Positions 45,093 through 54,744 are shown, numbered from the stretch's first letter. The stretch: DNA of 64,000 bases from Spartobacteria bacterium (GCA_003167555.1 PMSN01000009.1:290389-354388); one strand, 5' to 3'. Made by a program: numbers and translations. Notes: generated from the sequence alone by a model not told the origin.

Positions 45093-45595
45093 GATAAGGA
45101 GTGCCCCTTGGCCAGACTCCGCCGAGCCTTCCGGCCGCCATTGGTTGATTGCTCCGCTTTGGCTCGAATTTCATCGAGCACGCGGATGCAGGTTTGGAGG
45201 TCGTCCTGCGGCACATTTTCGATTAACTCATGCCGCAACTCGTGAGCGGTGTTGAAAATTTTCTCAAGCACCGCTTTCGAGCGGCGTTGAAGATGGACGA
45301 TTTTGCAACGGCGATCGTCTGGGGAACCGCGCCGCTCCACCCAGCCATCTTCCTGGAGCCGGTCGAGCAAGCCGGCGAGGGTGGGGCCTTCAATCCCCAT
45401 CCGCTCGGCAATTTCCTTCTGCGTGAGTTTGTTTCCGCCCTGCGAGAGATGGATCAGCGTCCGCCATTTGCCCTGGCTCAGACCGAGCGGGCGCAAACGC
45501 TGGTCGAGCTTCGTTCGCCAGGCGCGGGCGGTGCCGAAAAGCACCTGGCCAAATTCGTTGGGATTGGAGGCAGGCATGCCGGAATTGATTAGCAT
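45089..45595 (-). CDS. MarR-family transcription regulator
   Basis: 168 residues. Winged helix with LRPLGLSQGKWRTLIHLSQG, NKLTQKEIAERMGIEGPTL, LLDRLQEDGWVERRGSPDDR and RCKIVHL. This is the MarR core: a dimer that binds DNA and usually falls off upon ligand binding. It is the first gene of the operon with the MFP and RND genes, so it probably represses its own promoter and the pump (inference). The N-terminus MLINSGMPASNPNEFGQVLF is ordinary for this group. Confidence 0.92.
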   Translation of the reverse strand: MLINSGMPASNPNEFGQVLFGTARAWRTKLDQRLRPLGLSQGKWRTLIHLSQGGNKLTQKEIAERMGIEGPTLAGLLDRLQEDGWVERRGSPDDRRCKIVHLQRRSKAVLEKIFNTAHELRHELIENVPQDDLQTCIRVLDEIRAKAEQSTNGGRKARRSLAKGHSLS

Positions 45596-45632
45596 GCTAA
45601 CGAATACGGTTTCGAGGTGTTGTCAAATACCC

Positions 45633-47081
45633 TCAATGCTGTTCAGCGCTTTCGCTTACTTTCATCAGAATCACCGTGTGGTTTCGGTAATCGGTCACTT
45701 GGAAGATCGGTCTCGCGCGCAACGGCGCCCAGCGTTCGCTCGTAAGGACCTGCTTCTCCTGATCCGGTTGGATCAACACGTAGCGGGCCGTGAGCGACAC
45801 ATCATCGACTCTGCTCACATAAACAATGCGCCTTCTTATATAGAACAGGAACGGTTGATAATCCGGGTCGACGGCGTAAAGCGCCTCGGATTCCGGAACG
45901 AGATCATCGATTTGCGCTGCGATCGGTTTCACTTTCGCGCGTCCTTGCAAGGCCGGAATCACCGCCACCGCGTAAAGGCAGAGCGCGAGTCCGGTCGCGA
46001 TCGCCATGAAAACGACGAGGCGCATTCTTTTTTCGAGCGGGGGAACTCCTGCGAAGCGCCACCATTTTGGCACGTGGATGTCGCCTGCCGCCAGCGTCAC
46101 TCCCATGAGCCAGCACGCTGGAATCAGCGCCGGCATCGAATAACGCGGGAGCGCTCCCGGCAGAAGATTCACGCAGAGAAAAGGAACGGCGCAGCCCCAA
46201 ACGAGAGCGTGCGCCAGTTGAGTGTCGCGCGCCGTTGCCAGCTTCGCGCCCAGCACCCATGGGAGGAGAAGAGTCCACGGCAACAGGTAGGCGAGCCCGC
46301 GCGGGATATTCAGCAGCCAATTCCCGAGTTTGAAGTCTTCGCCGCTCAGACGTCCGGTGAATTGAGCGGACCAGGTATGAACGAAATTTTCGGCGTGCAT
46401 GGCCTGCCAATACGGAATGGCCCAGGCCGCGAAAATTCCCAGCATCACGACGATCGCGACGAGGTGCGCCGGTTGCCAGAGCGTTCGCAGTTCACCCGCG
46501 CGAAACAGAACTGCCACAACCACGGCGTAGAAAAAGAACAAATGGAGCGGCCCTTTCGCGAGCAGTCCCAGGCCAAGAAAGACCGCCGGCACGATCCACG
46601 TCAGCCACGGTGAGCGTCGTTGCTCCCAAAAGCTCAGCCAAAAAATCAGCGCGAGACCGGCCAGCGAGACGTAAAGCGCTTCGATCTCAATCAATCGGCC
46701 CTTTTCGATCATGCCAAAACTCGTCAGCCAGACGAGCGCGGCGATGAGCGAACCCCGCGGCCCGAGGCTCGCGCGTGCGATCGTGCTGAAAGCAAGGGCG
46801 ACCGCCAGAACACAGAGGACCGAAGGTAAACGCGCCGTCCATTCATTGCGGTAGCCGGTGAGTTTGAACGATGCGGCCACGAGCCAATTCACCAGAGGCG
46901 GCTTGCTGAAGTACGGTTCGCCGCCAACCTGAGGCACGAGGTAGTTGCCGCTCTCGAGCATGGCGACTGCGGGCAGAATGCGGCGGCCTTCTTCGCCTTT
47001 GATTTCGAGCGAACCGAGTCCCGGCAGATAAATCGCGGCCCAGCAGAGGAGAACGAGGGATAAGTTGGCGGCGCGCGACAT
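45633..47081 (-). CDS. Glycosyltransferase family 39/ArnT-like membrane enzyme
   Basis: 482 residues from ATG 47081. About ten membrane segments. LEIKGEEGRRILP has the acidic pair of the first outer loop found in ArnT/PMT proteins, and a VGGEPYFSKPPLVNWL part follows it. It would move a sugar from a polyprenyl phosphate donor to a lipid or protein on the outer side of the inner membrane. The upstream codons 47082-47129 are repeats (GTTGGACGTTGGACGTTGGA), so the start after them is preferred. The substrate is unknown. Confidence 0.85.
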   Translation of the reverse strand: MSRAANLSLVLLCWAAIYLPGLGSLEIKGEEGRRILPAVAMLESGNYLVPQVGGEPYFSKPPLVNWLVAASFKLTGYRNEWTARLPSVLCVLAVALAFSTIARASLGPRGSLIAALVWLTSFGMIEKGRLIEIEALYVSLAGLALIFWLSFWEQRRSPWLTWIVPAVFLGLGLLAKGPLHLFFFYAVVVAVLFRAGELRTLWQPAHLVAIVVMLGIFAAWAIPYWQAMHAENFVHTWSAQFTGRLSGEDFKLGNWLLNIPRGLAYLLPWTLLLPWVLGAKLATARDTQLAHALVWGCAVPFLCVNLLPGALPRYSMPALIPACWLMGVTLAAGDIHVPKWWRFAGVPPLEKRMRLVVFMAIATGLALCLYAVAVIPALQGRAKVKPIAAQIDDLVPESEALYAVDPDYQPFLFYIRRRIVYVSRVDDVSLTARYVLIQPDQEKQVLTSERWAPLRARPIFQVTDYRNHTVILMKVSESAEQH

Positions 47082-47128
47082 GGTAACCTCCAACGTCCAA
47101 CGTCCAACGTCCAACGTCCAACGTTCCA
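47082..47128. repeat. GTTGGAC hexamer run upstream of the GT39 gene
   Basis: On the minus strand: AACGTTGGACGTTGGACGTT, repeated GTTGGAC units, the same module seen as GTTGGACGTTGG at 3614 and GGCGTT runs at other sites. Confidence 0.75.
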
Positions 47129-47190
47129 TTGCGCGGGCTTGACGCTTCGGCTTGGCGAAAGTAAGTTGAGCGTCTAGTCCGCGCTGATGG

Positions 47191-47218
47191 GAGTGGGAGC
47201 TGGTGTCCCACTCTTTTT
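47191..47218 (+). terminator. Terminator-like hairpin in the nusA leader
   Basis: Stem GAGTGGGA (47191-47198) and TCCCACTC (47206-47213), loop GCTGGTG, then TTTTT. It lies 23 bases before the nusA ATG at 47241. It could be an attenuator of the nusA operon (autoregulation by NusA is known in other bacteria) or the end of an upstream transcript. A short frame from 47187 passes in-frame to nusA through it. Confidence 0.6.
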
Positions 47219-47240
47219 AGTCTGCGGGCTACATGTTTTT

Positions 47241-48494
47241 ATGAACGCCGAGTTTATTGCCATGCTGGATTACCTGGAGCGGGAGCGCGGGATCAAACGC
47301 GAAATCCTGCTCGAGGCGGTCTCGAACGCCCTCCTCTCGGCCTCGAAAAAGAGCGTGACCGCCTCGCGCGACTTGCGCATCGATATCAATCCGAAAACCG
47401 GTGAGATTCGCGCGCTCGCGAAGCTGATCGTGGTCGAAACCGTCACGAACCCCGCCGACGAAATTTCCGTTTCCAAGGCGCAGAGAATCGATCCGAATGC
47501 GGCCGTCGGCGGCGAAGTGGAAGTGGAAGTGACGCCGAAGAATTTCGGACGCATCGCCGCGCAGACCGCGAAGCAAGCCATGATGCAGCGCATTCGGCAG
47601 GTCGAAAAGGAAATGATCTACGAAGAGTTCAAGGATCGCGCGGGCGAAATCGTGAGCGGCACCGTGCGCCGGTTCGATCGCTCCGATGTGATTCTCGATC
47701 TCGGGAAATTTGAAGCGATCATGCCGCAGCGGGAACGCGTCGTGGTCGAGGATTACAACGTGGGCGATCGACTCCGCGCCTACGTCGTGGCGGTGGAAAA
47801 TGGAATCCGCGGACCGGAGATCATCGTCTCGCGCAGCCATCCGAATTTTGTCCGGCGTCTTTTCGAGCTGGAGGTGAGCGAGATCAACGACGGCACCGTC
47901 GAGATCCGCGGCATCGCGCGCGAAGCCGGCTACCGCACGAAAATCGCGGTGACGAGCGCGAACGAAAAAGTGGATCCAGTCGGCGCCTGTGTCGGCATGC
48001 GCGGATCGCGCGTGAAAAACATCGTGCGCGAGCTGAACAACGAGAAAGTCGACATCATCCGCTGGAGCTCGGACCCGAAAGAATTTGTCCTCGAAGCGCT
48101 CAAGCCGGCGAAGGTGAAAAATCTCATCTTCGATCCGGAAAAGAAGAGCGTGCAAATCTCCGTCGATGAAGATCAGCTTTCGCTCGCGATCGGAAAAAAA
48201 GGCCAGAACGCGCGGCTTACTTCGCGATTGACCGGCTGGGAAATTAATATCGACCGCGATACCTCCGCGACGCACGCGGTGGAACAGAAGGTGGCGCAAG
48301 CCGCCCAGGCTTTGTCCGCCGGGCTGCCGATCACGGAGGAACAAGCTCTGTCGCTTGTGAAAGCCGGCTTTACAAATCTGGAAGGGTTGCGCGACGCCGC
48401 GGTCGAGGACCTCGTCGACATCCTTTCCGTCGACGAAGCGAAGGCGCGGGAGATCCATGACGCCGTTCATCAGGAGACTCCCGCCGCACAGTAA
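47241..48494 (+). CDS. nusA: Transcription termination/antitermination factor NusA
   Basis: 417 residues. N-terminal domain MNAEFIAMLDYLERERGIKR, S1 domain (GEIVSGTVRRFDRSDVILDL), KH1 region with VSRSHPNFVRRLFELEVSEI, KH2 with VGACVGMRGSRVKNIVRELN, then a C-terminal helical part with LSVDEAKAREIHDAV (helix-hairpin-helix). It binds RNA polymerase and nascent RNA and controls pausing and termination. It is the first gene of a cluster with infB, rbfA, nrnA, truB and ribF. The usual rimP is not upstream. ATG 47241 is chosen over the leader frame. Confidence 0.96.
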   Translation: MNAEFIAMLDYLERERGIKREILLEAVSNALLSASKKSVTASRDLRIDINPKTGEIRALAKLIVVETVTNPADEISVSKAQRIDPNAAVGGEVEVEVTPKNFGRIAAQTAKQAMMQRIRQVEKEMIYEEFKDRAGEIVSGTVRRFDRSDVILDLGKFEAIMPQRERVVVEDYNVGDRLRAYVVAVENGIRGPEIIVSRSHPNFVRRLFELEVSEINDGTVEIRGIAREAGYRTKIAVTSANEKVDPVGACVGMRGSRVKNIVRELNNEKVDIIRWSSDPKEFVLEALKPAKVKNLIFDPEKKSVQISVDEDQLSLAIGKKGQNARLTSRLTGWEINIDRDTSATHAVEQKVAQAAQALSAGLPITEEQALSLVKAGFTNLEGLRDAAVEDLVDILSVDEAKAREIHDAVHQETPAAQ

Positions 48495-48528
48495 ACATTG
48501 CGCGCTTTGAAATTTTCCGGGAAGACAA

Positions 48529-50820
48529 ATGCCAACGAAAACTACGACCAAGACCGCAGCGCGCAAACCCGCGACCGCTCGCAAACCAGTCAAGGCGGCG
48601 GTCGTAGTTGAGTCGAAGCGCAAAGAAGCGAAGAGCGTCAAAGTAACGGCGCCGGCAAAAACCACCGCGCCCGCTGCAGCGCCAACAAAGCCGCGCTCCC
48701 ACACAGAAGCGGCGCGAAAATCGCATGCCGCGGTGGCGAAGGCGCACGCCGAGTCGCCAGCAAAGGCACCCGAAATTCCCAAGGCGCCGAAGCCCGCCAT
48801 GGAGACGGTGTCGTTGATCGACGAAAAGAAGCCGCGGCCCAAGCGCACGGAAGGCGAGGCAGTCAAAACTCGATCGTTCCTCCCACCTATTTCCCGCATT
48901 CGCGCCACACCGGAGCCGTCCGTGCCGTCCGTCGTCGAAGTCGCGCCGGCTGCCCCGCCAAAGGCGGAGACCAAGGCGGCCGCTCCGCCAATTGAAGCTC
49001 CAGCGGCCGACGTGGTGGCTCCAGCCGCTGAAGCGGAAGCCGAGCAAAAAATCATCCACATCAAGCCACCGATCATCGTCAAGGAATTGGCGACGCAGCT
49101 TGGTTTGAAACCGCATCAACTCATCGCCGAGCTGATGGCGCTCAACATTTTCGCGAACGTCAATCAGACGGTCGAGCCCGACGTCGCGACGCAGATTTGC
49201 CAGAAGCACGGTTTCGTTTTTGAAATGGAACGCCGCGAAAAAGGCGGCGGTGTCCACAAAGTCGAGCAGGTCGTCGTCGCGCCGCCTCCCCCCGTAATCG
49301 AGAAGGAAGAAGAACTCAAGACGCGCGGGCCGATCATCACCTTCATGGGCCACGTCGATCACGGCAAGACTTCGCTCATGGATGCGATCCGCAAAACGCG
49401 CGTCGCCGCGGGCGAAGCGGGCGGAATCACGCAGCACATCGGCGCTTACACCGTCGATTACAAAGGCACGCGTATCACTTTTCTCGATACGCCAGGCCAC
49501 GCTGCCTTCACCGCGATGCGCGCGCGTGGTGCGCACGTGACCGATATCGTTGTCATCGTCGTCGCCGCGGATGACGGGTTGATGCCGCAGACGCTCGAGG
49601 CGATCAGCCACGCGAAGGCGGCGCCGCACGTCAAGATCATGGTGGCGATCAATAAGATCGATTTGCCTGGGGCGAATATCGACCGCGTGAAAAAGCAGCT
49701 GCAGGAAAAAGATCTATCGCCCGAAGACTGGGGCGGCGAGACCATCGTGGTTCCGGTCTCCGCGACCAAGGGAATCGGCATCGATGAGCTTCTCGAGAAT
49801 ATGGCCGTGCAGGCCGAGGTGATGGAATTGAAAGCATCGCCGACCGCGACGCCGCGCGGCACCGTCATTGAAGCGCAGGTGGAACCAGGGCGCGGACCGA
49901 CCGCGACAGTCATCGTGCAGATGGGCACGCTCAAGACCGGCGATCCATTCATCTGCGGCGATTACGGCGGCAAAGTGAAGTCGCTCCTGGACGATCGCGG
50001 CAAACCGATCAAGGAAGCCGGGCCTTCCACGCCGGTAAAAGTGCTCGGCTTCAGCGGACTGCCGCAGGCCGGCGATGAATTTCTCGTCATGGAATCGGAG
50101 CGTTCCGCCAAAACACTCAGCGAAGAACGCCTGCTCGACCGGCGCGCGGACAAGCTCACCACTCCGCAACGCGCCACGCTCGAAAGTTTACTCGAAGCGG
50201 CCGACGGCATGAAGCATTTGCGAATCGTTTTGAAATGCGACGCGCAAGGCTCGCTCGAAGCGCTCACCGGCGCGCTCGGCCAGATCGAGAGCAAGAAGAT
50301 CGATCTCGAAATCATTCACGCCGGCGTCGGTCCGATTTCGGAATCCGATATTCTGCTCGCGAGCGCGTCGAACGCGGTCGTGGTTGGCTTCAACACCAAG
50401 GTCGAGAGCATGGCGGTGAACGCCGCCAAGCGAGAAAACGTGCAGGTAAAACTCTACAGCATCATTTACGAGTTGATCGACCAGATGAAGGAAGCGATGG
50501 CGGGCCTGCTCGATCCGGAGCATCGCGAGTTGGTCATCGGCCACGCCGAAGTGAAACAGATTTTCAAATTGAGCAAGGGGATCGTGGCCGGATGCCTCGT
50601 CACGGATGGCCGGATCGCGCGGACCGCGCGGGCGCGTGTCCTGCGACGGCGCCAGCCGGTTTACGACGGCGGGCTCTCCACCCTGCGCCGTTTCCAGGAC
50701 GATGTGAAAGAAGTCCGCGTCGGTCTCGAGTGCGGCATCAAGCTGGGCGACTTTAACGAATATCAAGTGGGCGACATCATCGAGTGCTATCAGCTCGAAC
50801 AGATCGCGCAAAAACTCTGA
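48529..50820 (+). CDS. infB: Translation initiation factor IF-2
   Basis: 763 residues. A Lys/Ala/Pro-rich N-terminal stretch of ~170 residues, then the IF2_N segment ([20 protein letters not shown]). The G domain has GHVDHGKTS (274-282), DTPGHAAF and NKID. C-terminal domains II, III and IV follow with [20 protein letters not shown]. It joins initiator tRNA to the 30S subunit in a GTP-dependent step. It lies 34 bases after nusA, as in most bacteria. No large insertions are seen. Confidence 0.96.
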   Translation: MPTKTTTKTAARKPATARKPVKAAVVVESKRKEAKSVKVTAPAKTTAPAAAPTKPRSHTEAARKSHAAVAKAHAESPAKAPEIPKAPKPAMETVSLIDEKKPRPKRTEGEAVKTRSFLPPISRIRATPEPSVPSVVEVAPAAPPKAETKAAAPPIEAPAADVVAPAAEAEAEQKIIHIKPPIIVKELATQLGLKPHQLIAELMALNIFANVNQTVEPDVATQICQKHGFVFEMERREKGGGVHKVEQVVVAPPPPVIEKEEELKTRGPIITFMGHVDHGKTSLMDAIRKTRVAAGEAGGITQHIGAYTVDYKGTRITFLDTPGHAAFTAMRARGAHVTDIVVIVVAADDGLMPQTLEAISHAKAAPHVKIMVAINKIDLPGANIDRVKKQLQEKDLSPEDWGGETIVVPVSATKGIGIDELLENMAVQAEVMELKASPTATPRGTVIEAQVEPGRGPTATVIVQMGTLKTGDPFICGDYGGKVKSLLDDRGKPIKEAGPSTPVKVLGFSGLPQAGDEFLVMESERSAKTLSEERLLDRRADKLTTPQRATLESLLEAADGMKHLRIVLKCDAQGSLEALTGALGQIESKKIDLEIIHAGVGPISESDILLASASNAVVVGFNTKVESMAVNAAKRENVQVKLYSIIYELIDQMKEAMAGLLDPEHRELVIGHAEVKQIFKLSKGIVAGCLVTDGRIARTARARVLRRRQPVYDGGLSTLRRFQDDVKEVRVGLECGIKLGDFNEYQVGDIIECYQLEQIAQKL

Positions 50821-50824
50821 GCAG

Positions 50825-50889
50825 GTAGGGCGAGACTCTGTCGAGCCGGATTGCGGCTGGTCCAGCGGCTCGACGGAATCTCGCCCTAC
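50825..50889. repeat. TGTAG-like palindrome between infB and rbfA
   Basis: GTAGGGCGAGACTCTGTCGAGCC and its complement GGCTCGACGGAATCTCGCCCTAC meet around TGCGGCTGGTCCA. It sits inside the operon. It may be a mobile palindrome tolerated by the operon rather than a terminator, since there is no T run. Confidence 0.75.
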
Positions 50890-50897
50890 GAAATCCC

Positions 50898-51248
50898 ATG
50901 AAACACCGATTACTTCGCGTCAATGAACTCCTGAAACGCGAGCTAAGCAGCATCATCACGCGTGAGATCACTTTTGACGGCGTCCTGGTGACGCTGAATC
51001 AGGTGGACGTCACGCCCGACCTGAAACATGCGCATGCTTACGTCAGCGTTCTCGGCAAAGAAGGCCAGGCTGCGGCCATGGAGAAGCTCGAAGAGCACCG
51101 GGTTATTCTTCAAACCGCGCTCGCCAAAAGCGTGACCTTGAAATACACGCCGCATCTTGTTTTTCATCTCGACGATTCGATCGAACGCGGTTCGCGCGTC
51201 TTCGAAATCCTCCAGCAAATCGAAACGCCCGCCGCGGAGAGCGAATGA
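50898..51248 (+). CDS. rbfA: 30S ribosome-binding factor RbfA
   Basis: 116 residues. KH-type fold: VNELLKRELSSIITREIT, VTLNQVDVTPDLKHAHAYVS, then VTLKYTPHLVFHLDDSIERG, the RbfA signature. It helps mature the 16S rRNA 5' end of the small subunit. Stop and next start overlap (ATGA). Confidence 0.94.
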   Translation: MKHRLLRVNELLKRELSSIITREITFDGVLVTLNQVDVTPDLKHAHAYVSVLGKEGQAAAMEKLEEHRVILQTALAKSVTLKYTPHLVFHLDDSIERGSRVFEILQQIETPAAESE

Positions 51249-52222
51249 CGCAATCCACTTTTGCGCAGATTGGTTCCGCGCTGCGGGAACATCAGCGTTT
51301 CGCCGTGCTCAGCCACGTGCGGCCGGACGGCGACGCACTCGGAAGCCAGCTCGCGCTCGGTCTCTCCCTCCAACAACTCGGCAAGGACGTGACCATCTGG
51401 AATGAAGACGGCCTGCTCGAGAAATATGGTTTTCTTCCGGGAGGCGAACGCCTCACGCAGCCGCGGGCGCCGCAAGATTTCGACGTGGCGATCGCGCTCG
51501 ACACCGCGACGCAGATCCGCCTCGGCACCGCCGGCGAATCAGTTCGCAGCGCGAAGACCTGGATCAACATCGATCATCATCCGAGCAATCCAGGCTACGG
51601 CGATCTCGTTCATATCGATCCCGCAGCGCCCGCCACTGGCCAGATTCTTTTCGAGCTGATCCAGAACGAAAAGCTGCCGATTGACCGCGGCATCGCCGAA
51701 AATCTTTTCGTCGCGATCTCGACGGACACCGGCTCGTTCCAATATCCGAACACGACGGCGCGCACGTTCGAGATCGGAGCGGAGCTGCTTCGCTGCGGGG
51801 TGGATGTCGGGCGCGTCAGCCAGTTGCTTTACGAAAATTATCCGCGCCGCCGCACGGAATTACTCAGGGAACTGCTCGGCACGATGCGCTTTGAAGGCCA
51901 CGGAAAAGTGGCGAGCTTCAGCTTGAGTTTGAAAGTCGCCGCTGATCTCGGAGTGAAACCCGAGGACAACGAGGGGTTGATCGATCATCTACGCGCGATT
52001 CACGGAGTGATCGTCGCCGTTTTTTTTGAAGAGCTGGCCGACGGCAAAGTGCGCGTGAGCATGCGCTCAAAAAGCGACGCGGCCGATGTCTGCGCCATTT
52101 GCCAAAAGTTCGGCGGTGGCGGACACAAACTCGCGGCCGGCGCGCGAGTGCGCGGAACCCTGGCCGAGGTAGAACAAAAAGTCCTGGAGGCAATTTGCGA
52201 TGTCATTAACTGCAACTCCTGA
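51245..52222 (+). CDS. nrnA: DHH-family phosphoesterase, NrnA-like (oligoribonuclease/pAp phosphatase)
   Basis: 325 residues. LSHVRPDGDALGSQLALGLS gives the first metal site (H24, D28, D30), NIDHHPSN (~109-116) the DHH motif, and FGGGGHKLAAGARVRG near 290 the DHHA1 end. It hydrolyses short oligoribonucleotides and 3'-phosphoadenosine 5'-phosphate. The start overlaps rbfA by ATGA and its stop overlaps truB by ~22 bases. This rbfA-nrnA-truB order is a known core cluster. Confidence 0.92.
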   Translation: MTQSTFAQIGSALREHQRFAVLSHVRPDGDALGSQLALGLSLQQLGKDVTIWNEDGLLEKYGFLPGGERLTQPRAPQDFDVAIALDTATQIRLGTAGESVRSAKTWINIDHHPSNPGYGDLVHIDPAAPATGQILFELIQNEKLPIDRGIAENLFVAISTDTGSFQYPNTTARTFEIGAELLRCGVDVGRVSQLLYENYPRRRTELLRELLGTMRFEGHGKVASFSLSLKVAADLGVKPEDNEGLIDHLRAIHGVIVAVFFEELADGKVRVSMRSKSDAADVCAICQKFGGGGHKLAAGARVRGTLAEVEQKVLEAICDVINCNS

Positions 52223-52922
52223 CGGCGTCTTGCTCGTCGACAAAGCGGCCGGCATGACCTCGCACGATGTCGTCGCAATCGTGCGGCATCGGCTGCAAAT
52301 GAAAAAGGTCGGCCACTGCGGCACGCTCGATCCGATCGCAACCGGATTGCTTTTGCTCACGCTCGGCCGCGGAACAAAAATCCAGGACCTCCTCATGAGC
52401 GAGGACAAGGATTACGCCGGGACAATGAGCCTGGGTGTGACAACCGACACGCAGGACCGCGCGGGAGTCACGCTCGAGGAGCGTCCCGTGCCACCGCTCG
52501 ATGATGCGCTCGTGCGGGCCGCGTTTGAAAAATACTCGGGCGATTTTTATCAGATGCCGCCGATGGTTTCGGCGATCAAGCAAGGCGGCGTCCCGCTTTA
52601 CAAATTGGCGCGCCAGGGAAAAACGGTCGAGCGCGAGCCGCGTCTGGTGCACGTTTATCGGTATTCGATCGACCGGATTGAATCGCCCGAAATCGATTTC
52701 AGCGTCGTGTGCAGCAAAGGCTTTTACGTTCGTACCTACGCGCACGACATCGGTGAGACGCTGGGGTGCGGCGCACATTTGAAGAATTTGCGCCGGGTGA
52801 AATCGGGGCGGTTCAGCGTTGAGGGCGCGATCACGGTGGAAGAATTGAAGACGGTGGAACCGGTGGACATTCTTTCGCGAATTTTGACGCTGCCGGAAGT
52901 GTCGCGGATGCGCGGGGCCTAA
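52200..52922 (+). CDS. truB: tRNA pseudouridine(55) synthase TruB
   Basis: 240 residues. VDKAAGMTSHDVVAIVRHRL and HCGTLDPIATGLLLLTLGRG, with catalytic D44 in GTLDP. It also has KDYAGTMSLGVTTDTQDRAG and YVRTYAHDIGE, signature parts of TruB. It makes pseudouridine 55 in the T-loop of tRNAs. Shorter than the E. coli protein because the C-terminal PUA part is absent, as in several other bacteria. Confidence 0.94.
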   Translation: MSLTATPDGVLLVDKAAGMTSHDVVAIVRHRLQMKKVGHCGTLDPIATGLLLLTLGRGTKIQDLLMSEDKDYAGTMSLGVTTDTQDRAGVTLEERPVPPLDDALVRAAFEKYSGDFYQMPPMVSAIKQGGVPLYKLARQGKTVEREPRLVHVYRYSIDRIESPEIDFSVVCSKGFYVRTYAHDIGETLGCGAHLKNLRRVKSGRFSVEGAITVEELKTVEPVDILSRILTLPEVSRMRGA

Positions 52923-52925
52923 CGA

Positions 52926-53846
52926 GTGCAGATCCTGCGATCGATTTCGGAACTGGGCCAGCTTCCCGGTCCGCTTTTCCTCGCCATCGGCGTCTTCGAT
53001 GGCGTTCATCTCGGCCATCAGGCGGTCATCTCCACTTCGGCGCGGCATGCCAAAGATGCGGGAGGAACGCCCGTGGTCGTCACCTTCGATCCGCATCCGG
53101 CGAAAGTGTTGCGTCCGCAAGACGCGCCTCATCTCCTGACCGCGACGCAGCACAAGATCGCGCTCATCCGCGATCTCGGCGTCGCGCATCTTCTCATCCT
53201 GCGGTTCGATCGGGAATTCGCCGGGACTGCGCCGGAAGATTTTGTCCGGCAGTTAGTGACGAATTCCCATCCGCTCCGGGAGATTTGCGTCGGGCACGAG
53301 TGGTCGTTCGGGAAGGGACGCGCCGGCAATCTTGCTCTGTTGAAAAAGCTCGGCGCGACCTGGGACTTTGACGTGGTCGGAGTCCAGGCGGTGACGGTAA
53401 ACGGCGAAGTGGTGAGCAGCACGGCGATACGGCGCGCTGTTGCGGACGGGGATTTGATCAAGGCGACGCAAATGCTTGGCCGCGAATACACGATCCTCGG
53501 CACCGTGAAAGCGGGAGAAAAACTCGGCCGCAAACTTGGATTCCCGACGGCGAACTTGAGCGCACACAGCGAACAATTTCCCCCGAACGGAGTTTATGTC
53601 GCTGAGGCGCGGCTGGCGGATGCGCTTTATCGCGGCGTCGCGAATCTCGGCTACCGCCCGACCGTGAGCACGGGACAACCGGAGCGACTGCTCGAGCTCC
53701 ACTTATTCGATCTAAGCAAAGACATCTATGGCGAAGAAGTCGAAGTGCGATTTCTGCGATATCTTAGACCCGAACAAAAGTTCGAGAGCGTGGACGCGCT
53801 CGCCGCCCAGATCGCGCGCGATGTGAAGTCCGCGCGCGTACTTTAG
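52926..53846 (+). CDS. ribF: Bifunctional riboflavin kinase/FAD synthetase RibF
   Basis: 306 residues from GTG 52926, just 3 bases after truB. The nucleotidyl-transferase half shows IGVFDGVHLGHQAVI and VTFDPHPAKVL, and the kinase half GTVKAGEKLGRKLGFPTANL. It makes FMN from riboflavin and FAD from FMN. Last of the tight operon: the next gene is on the other strand. Confidence 0.94.
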   Translation: MQILRSISELGQLPGPLFLAIGVFDGVHLGHQAVISTSARHAKDAGGTPVVVTFDPHPAKVLRPQDAPHLLTATQHKIALIRDLGVAHLLILRFDREFAGTAPEDFVRQLVTNSHPLREICVGHEWSFGKGRAGNLALLKKLGATWDFDVVGVQAVTVNGEVVSSTAIRRAVADGDLIKATQMLGREYTILGTVKAGEKLGRKLGFPTANLSAHSEQFPPNGVYVAEARLADALYRGVANLGYRPTVSTGQPERLLELHLFDLSKDIYGEEVEVRFLRYLRPEQKFESVDALAAQIARDVKSARVL

Positions 53847-53964
53847 GCCCGTCATCCCGAGCGAAGTCGAGGGATCCCGAGGCATAACTTGACGGTCATT
53901 CCGCGGTTCCGATGGGGCACCTTCCCGTAGCTCTGCGGGATCCTTCGACTTTGCTTCGCTCCGC
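53847..53964. repeat. GAGCGAAGTCGAGG repeat gap
   Basis: CCCGTCATCCCGAGCGAAGT at about 53851, then GGGATCCTTCGACTTTGCTT and GCTCCGCTCAGGATGACAGG at 53938-53975. Arms CATCCCGAGCGAAGTCGAGG / CCTTCGACTTTGCTTCGCTC make an imperfect inverted repeat. It separates ribF from a convergent gene. Confidence 0.65.
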
Positions 53965-54363
53965 TCAGGATGACAGGACCCTGTATTTGGCCGGACCGAT
54001 TTTCTTGACGCCCCTGGTCTTGCGGCCGGTACCGTTGAACCAGACGTACAGATTCGCCGGTTTTACCTTGAGCTTGCCGGACATTTCCCGAATCGTCATC
54101 CCCCGCGGACCGGCGGCCCGCAGTGCGCCGAGGATCTTTGCCTTGAGCGCGCCTCTCTGCGTGCGGGGCTGGCTGGGTCGTATTCCGCCGGCGCGCGGGA
54201 ACTGCGCGGCCTGGCTGCGGCGCGACTTGGACTCAGCGCCACCCGGTTCCTCAAGCGCGCTCATCTGCCGATCCAGCTCCTGGATTTGAGACATGAGCGC
54301 TTCCTTCCGCTCGGAAAGCTTGACCATCTTGCGCAGCGTCGCGCTGGAAATGTCGATAAGCAT
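53965..54363 (-). CDS. Small coiled-coil/winged-helix protein of unknown function
   Basis: 132 residues. N-terminal helix SATLRKMVKLSERKEALMSQ then IQELDRQMSALEE, a coiled coil. A basic, low-complexity middle (SKSRRSQAAQFPRAGG) is followed by a winged-helix-like end: ALKAKILGALRAAGPRGMTI, REMSGKLKVKPANLYVWFN. The C-terminal part could bind DNA or protein. A gene of this kind is common in Verrucomicrobiota. The function is unknown. Confidence 0.68.
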   Translation of the reverse strand: MLIDISSATLRKMVKLSERKEALMSQIQELDRQMSALEEPGGAESKSRRSQAAQFPRAGGIRPSQPRTQRGALKAKILGALRAAGPRGMTIREMSGKLKVKPANLYVWFNGTGRKTRGVKKIGPAKYRVLSS

Positions 54364-54402
54364 GGAACGAATCTGCGCCGCGCCGCCGATTCTGCAAACG
54401 CC

Positions 54403-54744
54403 TTATCTTAGACGCTGTCCGCCTATCTTAGACATAGCGGCGCCCACCCCAAAGCCCATGAGTAAGAGTCCGGCGCCGATTGCAGCCAGATAGATTAGAG
54501 ACAGCGGCATGAAGATAAAACGCGTCACTGCTTCGGCGATGAAGCCACTGTTTCCCGCGAGCAGATAGACGATGACCGAGGCCAGCGCGGTGACCGCCAG
54601 GAGAATGGCCGCCCGATAGGAACGGCGCACCCGTTGCGCCGGCAACTTTTGGATAACGCCCGCAGTGAAGCCGGCGTCGTCAACATACGACGCCTCTTCG
54701 CGCAGTCGCGCATCCAACCAGTCTTCCTGTAGGTTTTCGTCCAT
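54403..54744 (-). CDS. Putative anti-sigma-like membrane protein
   Basis: 113 residues. N-terminal soluble part MDENLQEDWLDARLREEASY and VDDAGFTAGVIQKLP, then two membrane helices (AILLAVTALASVIVYLLAG, FIFMPLSLIYLAAIGAGLLL). It follows the ECF sigma gene by 4 bases, which is where anti-sigma factors normally lie. The soluble part is short and lacks the zinc motif (H..C..C) of classical anti-sigma factors. The role is inferred from position. Confidence 0.6.
   Translation of the reverse strand: MDENLQEDWLDARLREEASYVDDAGFTAGVIQKLPAQRVRRSYRAAILLAVTALASVIVYLLAGNSGFIAEAVTRFIFMPLSLIYLAAIGAGLLLMGFGVGAAMSKIGGQRLR

Noticed and set aside
47229..49082. 617-residue minus-strand open frame across nusA and infB
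   Set aside because: It is the antisense of two clear translation-factor genes in GC-rich DNA, with a biased composition and no recognisable domain.
48370..49629. 419-residue minus-strand frame over the infB N-terminal part
   Set aside because: Antisense of the Lys/Ala-rich region of IF-2, with Arg/Gly/Asp-rich composition and no motif.
52206..53189. 327-residue minus-strand frame over truB and ribF
   Set aside because: Both plus-strand genes carry clear catalytic motifs.
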